Below are positions 61,650 to 64,000 of a stretch of 64,000 nt of DNA, one piece after another (within the stretch, counting starts at the first letter, position 1; each line of letters begins with the position of its first letter). The translations under genes and the position numbers were made by a program. The notes under the pieces are model-generated. The model was not told the DNA's origin and ran no database searches. It saw only the letters and a list, made by a program, of their open reading frames with translations. This DNA is from Microbispora hainanensis (lineage in GTDB: Bacteria; Actinomycetota; Actinomycetes; Streptosporangiales; Streptosporangiaceae): contig NZ_CP108086.1 in assembly GCF_036186745.1 (NCBI RefSeq), positions 2,294,001-2,358,000 on the forward strand, written 5' to 3'.

Positions 61650-63143
61650 ATGTCGAACACCGACGTCGTCGCGGAGGTGCGCGCCGGCACCAAGCGCTAC
61701 CCCGGCGTCACCGCTCTCAGCGACGTCGACTTCGCGGTGCGGCGCGGCGAGGTCCGCGCGCTGCTGGGCAAGAACGGCGCCGGCAAGTCCACCCTGATCA
61801 AGGTCCTGTCCGGCGCCGAGCACCTCGACTCGGGCGAGGCGCTCGTACGCGGCACGTCGCTGGCGGGCCTCGGCACGCGCGACGTCGCCGCGCTGGGGGT
61901 CGCGACCGTCTACCAGGAGCTGAGCCTGGTGCCGGAGATGACGGTCGCGGAGAACCTGTTCCTGGGGGCCTGGCCGCGCTCGCGCGGCGCGCTCGACCTG
62001 CGCAGGATGCGCGCCGACGCGAAGGAGGCGATGGCGCGCATCGGCGTGGACATCGACGTCGACAGCCCGGTCGGCGCGCTGGGCTCCGCCGGGCAGCAGC
62101 TCGTGGAGATCGCCCGCGCCGTCGCCCAGCGGCCCACCCTGCTCATCCTCGACGAGCCGACCAGTTCGCTGGCCGCCGCCGAGGTCCGGCAGGTCATCGA
62201 CGTCGTACGGACCGTCGCGGAGCAGGGCGTGGCGGTCATCTACGTCAGCCACCGCATGGACGAGATCCGGCAGGTGGCCGACACCGCCACGGTCGTCCGC
62301 GACGGCAGGATCGTCGAGACGCTGCCGGTGCGCACGGCCTCGACGCACGAGATCGTGGCGATGATGCTCGGCGCGGCGCCCGAGGCCGTCGCGGGCCGGA
62401 CCCGCCGCCCCAGCGCCGAGCCGCCCGTGCTGTCGGCGCGCGGCCTGGTCAGCGACCGGCTGAACGGCCTCGACATCGACGTGCGGCCCGGCGAGATCCT
62501 GGGCATCGCCGGGGTGCTCGGCTCGGGCCGCACCGAGACGCTGCGCGCCCTGGTCGGGCTCGACCGCCCGGCGTCCGGCGAGATCCGTCTGCGCGGCGAG
62601 CCCGTACGGCCCGGCGCGTTCGCCGCGATGCTCGCCAAGGGGCTCGGCATGACGCCGGAGAACCGGCGGCGCGAGGGGATCGTGCCGCTGATGGGCGTCG
62701 ACGAGAACATCGTCATCAGCGACCTGCGCAAGGTGAGCAGGTCGGGCGTGCTGGACCGCCGGGCGATCCGGCAGGCCGCCCGGGCGCTCATCGACCGCCT
62801 GGCGATCAAGACGGCCCGCCCGGGGACGCCGATCGGCACGCTCAGCGGCGGCAACCAGCAGAAGGCCGTGCTCGCCCGATGGCTGCACGCGGGAAGCGAC
62901 GTGCTGCTCCTCGACGAGCCCACCCGCGGCGTGGACGTGGAGGCCAAGCGCCAGATCTACGACCAGATGCGCCTGCTGGCCGACGACGGGCGCGCCGTGG
63001 TCTTCGTGTCGAGCGAGGTGGAGGAGCTGGCCGACGTCTGCGACCGGATCGTCGTCCTGCGCGGCGGGCGCGCCGTCGCCGAGCTGAGCGGCGACGAGAT
63101 CGAGCTGAACCGGGTCATGGCCCTGGCCATTGCCGAGGAGTGA
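61650..63143 (+). CDS. Sugar ABC transporter ATP-binding protein (RbsA/MglA type)
   Basis: 497 residues with two ABC modules. First: Walker A GKNGAGKSTLIKVLSG, signature LGSAGQQLVEIARA and Walker B LLILDEPTSS. Second: degenerate Walker A GVLGSGRTETLRAL, signature LSGGNQQKAVLARWL and Walker B VLLLDEPTRGVD. The first-module signature GSAGQQ is altered from LSGGQ, as is common for these two-domain sugar ATPases. It energises the permease that follows. Confidence 0.95.
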   Translation: MSNTDVVAEVRAGTKRYPGVTALSDVDFAVRRGEVRALLGKNGAGKSTLIKVLSGAEHLDSGEALVRGTSLAGLGTRDVAALGVATVYQELSLVPEMTVAENLFLGAWPRSRGALDLRRMRADAKEAMARIGVDIDVDSPVGALGSAGQQLVEIARAVAQRPTLLILDEPTSSLAAAEVRQVIDVVRTVAEQGVAVIYVSHRMDEIRQVADTATVVRDGRIVETLPVRTASTHEIVAMMLGAAPEAVAGRTRRPSAEPPVLSARGLVSDRLNGLDIDVRPGEILGIAGVLGSGRTETLRALVGLDRPASGEIRLRGEPVRPGAFAAMLAKGLGMTPENRRREGIVPLMGVDENIVISDLRKVSRSGVLDRRAIRQAARALIDRLAIKTARPGTPIGTLSGGNQQKAVLARWLHAGSDVLLLDEPTRGVDVEAKRQIYDQMRLLADDGRAVVFVSSEVEELADVCDRIVVLRGGRAVAELSGDEIELNRVMALAIAEE

Positions 63144-63151
63144 GGGAGAAC

Positions 63152-64000
63152 ATGAGCACGACCACGCCCACCGGCCCGCCCGCGACCAAGGCGGACGCCC
63201 GGGGCGGGCAACGCAACACCCAACGGCTGAACGAAATCGGGCTCATCGGGGCCATCGTGGTGCTGTTCGTGGTGCTGTCCGCCACCGCGCCGGGCTTCCT
63301 GTCCGTGACGAACCAGCTGGCCATCCTGCGCGACGCGGCGACGATCGGCGTCGTGGCCTGGGCGATGACCCTCGTCATCGTGGCCGGTGAGATCGACATC
63401 AGCATCGGCCCCGCCGTGGCGTTCTCGTCGGTCCTGCTGGCCAAGGCCACCGGGGAGTGGCACATCCCGTTCGCCCTCGCCGTACTGGTCTGCCTCGCGG
63501 TGGGCCTGCTGCTCGGGGCCGGGGCCGGATTCCTGCGCGCCCGCTGGGGCATCCCGTCGTTCGTCGCCACGCTCGGCCTGTGGAGCGCGCTGCGCGGGCT
63601 GGCGCAGTACATGACCGACGGCCTGCCGGTGCCGCTGGACGCCAACGGGTTCCTCGACGTGCTGGCCGGGAGCATCCTCGGCATCCCGACCCCGGCCATC
63701 ATCATGGCCGTCCTGTTCGTCGTGTTCCTCTTCGTGGCCAACCGCACGGCGTACGGCCGCTCGGTCTTCGCGGTCGGCGGCAACGCCGAGGCCGCCCGCC
63801 TCGCGGGCATCAACGTCTCGCGGATCCGGGTGATCCTGTTCGCCACGACCGGCCTGCTCGCCGCGGTCAGCGGCCTGCTGCTGGCCGCGCGCCTCGGATC
63901 CGGCAACGGCGGCGCGTCGGTGGGCCTCGAATTCGACGTGATCGCCGCGGTCGTGATCGGCGGCACCTCCCTCGCCGGCGGCAAGGGATCGCTGCTCGGC
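63152..64000 (+). CDS. Sugar ABC transporter permease (RbsC type), cut by window end
   Basis: 283 residues visible from ATG at 63152, preceded by GAGGGAGAAC; the frame is open at the window edge. BPD_transp_2 family: TLVIVAGEIDISIGPAVAFS, FVATLGLWSALRGLAQYMTD, GRSVFAVGGNAEAARLAGIN and the late IAAVVIGGTSLAGGKGSLLG. Typical length is about 320-350 residues, so roughly 40-60 are missing. Confidence 0.93.
   Translation, partial: MSTTTPTGPPATKADARGGQRNTQRLNEIGLIGAIVVLFVVLSATAPGFLSVTNQLAILRDAATIGVVAWAMTLVIVAGEIDISIGPAVAFSSVLLAKATGEWHIPFALAVLVCLAVGLLLGAGAGFLRARWGIPSFVATLGLWSALRGLAQYMTDGLPVPLDANGFLDVLAGSILGIPTPAIIMAVLFVVFLFVANRTAYGRSVFAVGGNAEAARLAGINVSRIRVILFATTGLLAAVSGLLLAARLGSGNGGASVGLEFDVIAAVVIGGTSLAGGKGSLLG

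Overview
The window is chromosomal DNA from a high-G+C actinomycete, most likely a member of the Streptosporangiales (Streptosporangiaceae-like). This is inferred from the G+C-rich coding sequence, frequent GTG/TTG starts, and several families typical of that group: SAV_2177-type methyltransferase, DUF397 and XRE/DUF5753 pairs, stand-alone GHKL ATP-binding proteins, DUF6461, F420/flavin LLM oxidoreductases and a DLW-39 peptide. Genus and species cannot be read from the window.

Layout. (1) 1-4.7 kb: host genes, namely a methyltransferase, two GHKL ATPases, a DUF397 protein, an XRE regulator, a 39-codon DLW-39 gene and a phosphonatase-like HAD hydrolase. (2) 4.8-22.3 kb: a 17,436-bp actinomycete integrative and conjugative element (AICE) in the 3' end of tRNA-Ala(UGC), bounded by a 69-bp perfect direct repeat. 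Its left part is a tightly overlapped operon (FtsK-type transfer protein, 51-aa zinc ribbon, HUH replication initiator, Xis, Int). The right part carries cargo and control genes: an AbiJ-NTD3/nuclease-like protein, a PP2C-like phosphatase with an HTH sensor-like partner, a GHKL ATPase, an XRE regulator, a low-G+C HEPN-motif protein and a low-G+C two-gene module. It also carries an IS1380 element and an IS481 element, the latter with an exact 15-bp target duplication. (3) 22.3-27.6 kb: the apparent ghost of an older related element. There is a tRNA 3' fragment, the last ~34 codons of another integrase and, 5.2 kb away, a second copy of the AICE right arm. Between them lie a TetR/aldo-keto reductase pair, an ArsR/P1B-4 metal ATPase pair and a GNAT acetyltransferase.

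(4) 27.6-46.3 kb: ordinary chromosomal genes. These are a two-component system, an acyltransferase, an AAC(3)-like enzyme, a FadR/MFS pair, a secreted hydrolase with a ricin-type lectin domain, a PaaX-like regulator with unusual repeats, a sugar ABC importer lacking its ATPase, a class IV aminotransferase, an alpha/beta hydrolase, a DUF1330 protein and a TetR regulator. (5) 46.3-55.5 kb: a region with gene relics (truncated toxin-antitoxin-like pair, internally deleted YafY/WYL regulator, WD40 fragment). They sit among small oxidoreductase/regulator pairs and an unusual LLM/FAD-oxidase fusion. (6) 56.2-64 kb: an aldonate (galactonate/gluconate-type) catabolic operon (SDR, FadR regulator, DgoD-like dehydratase, KDPG aldolase, KDG kinase) divergent from a ribose-type ABC importer that runs off the window.

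The most distinctive parts are the AICE with its uncharacterised, probably anti-phage cargo, the shared TGTCTAGGG-type operator in front of three of its operons, and the paired GCCATTA arm sites. Those arm sites reveal the ghost element next door.
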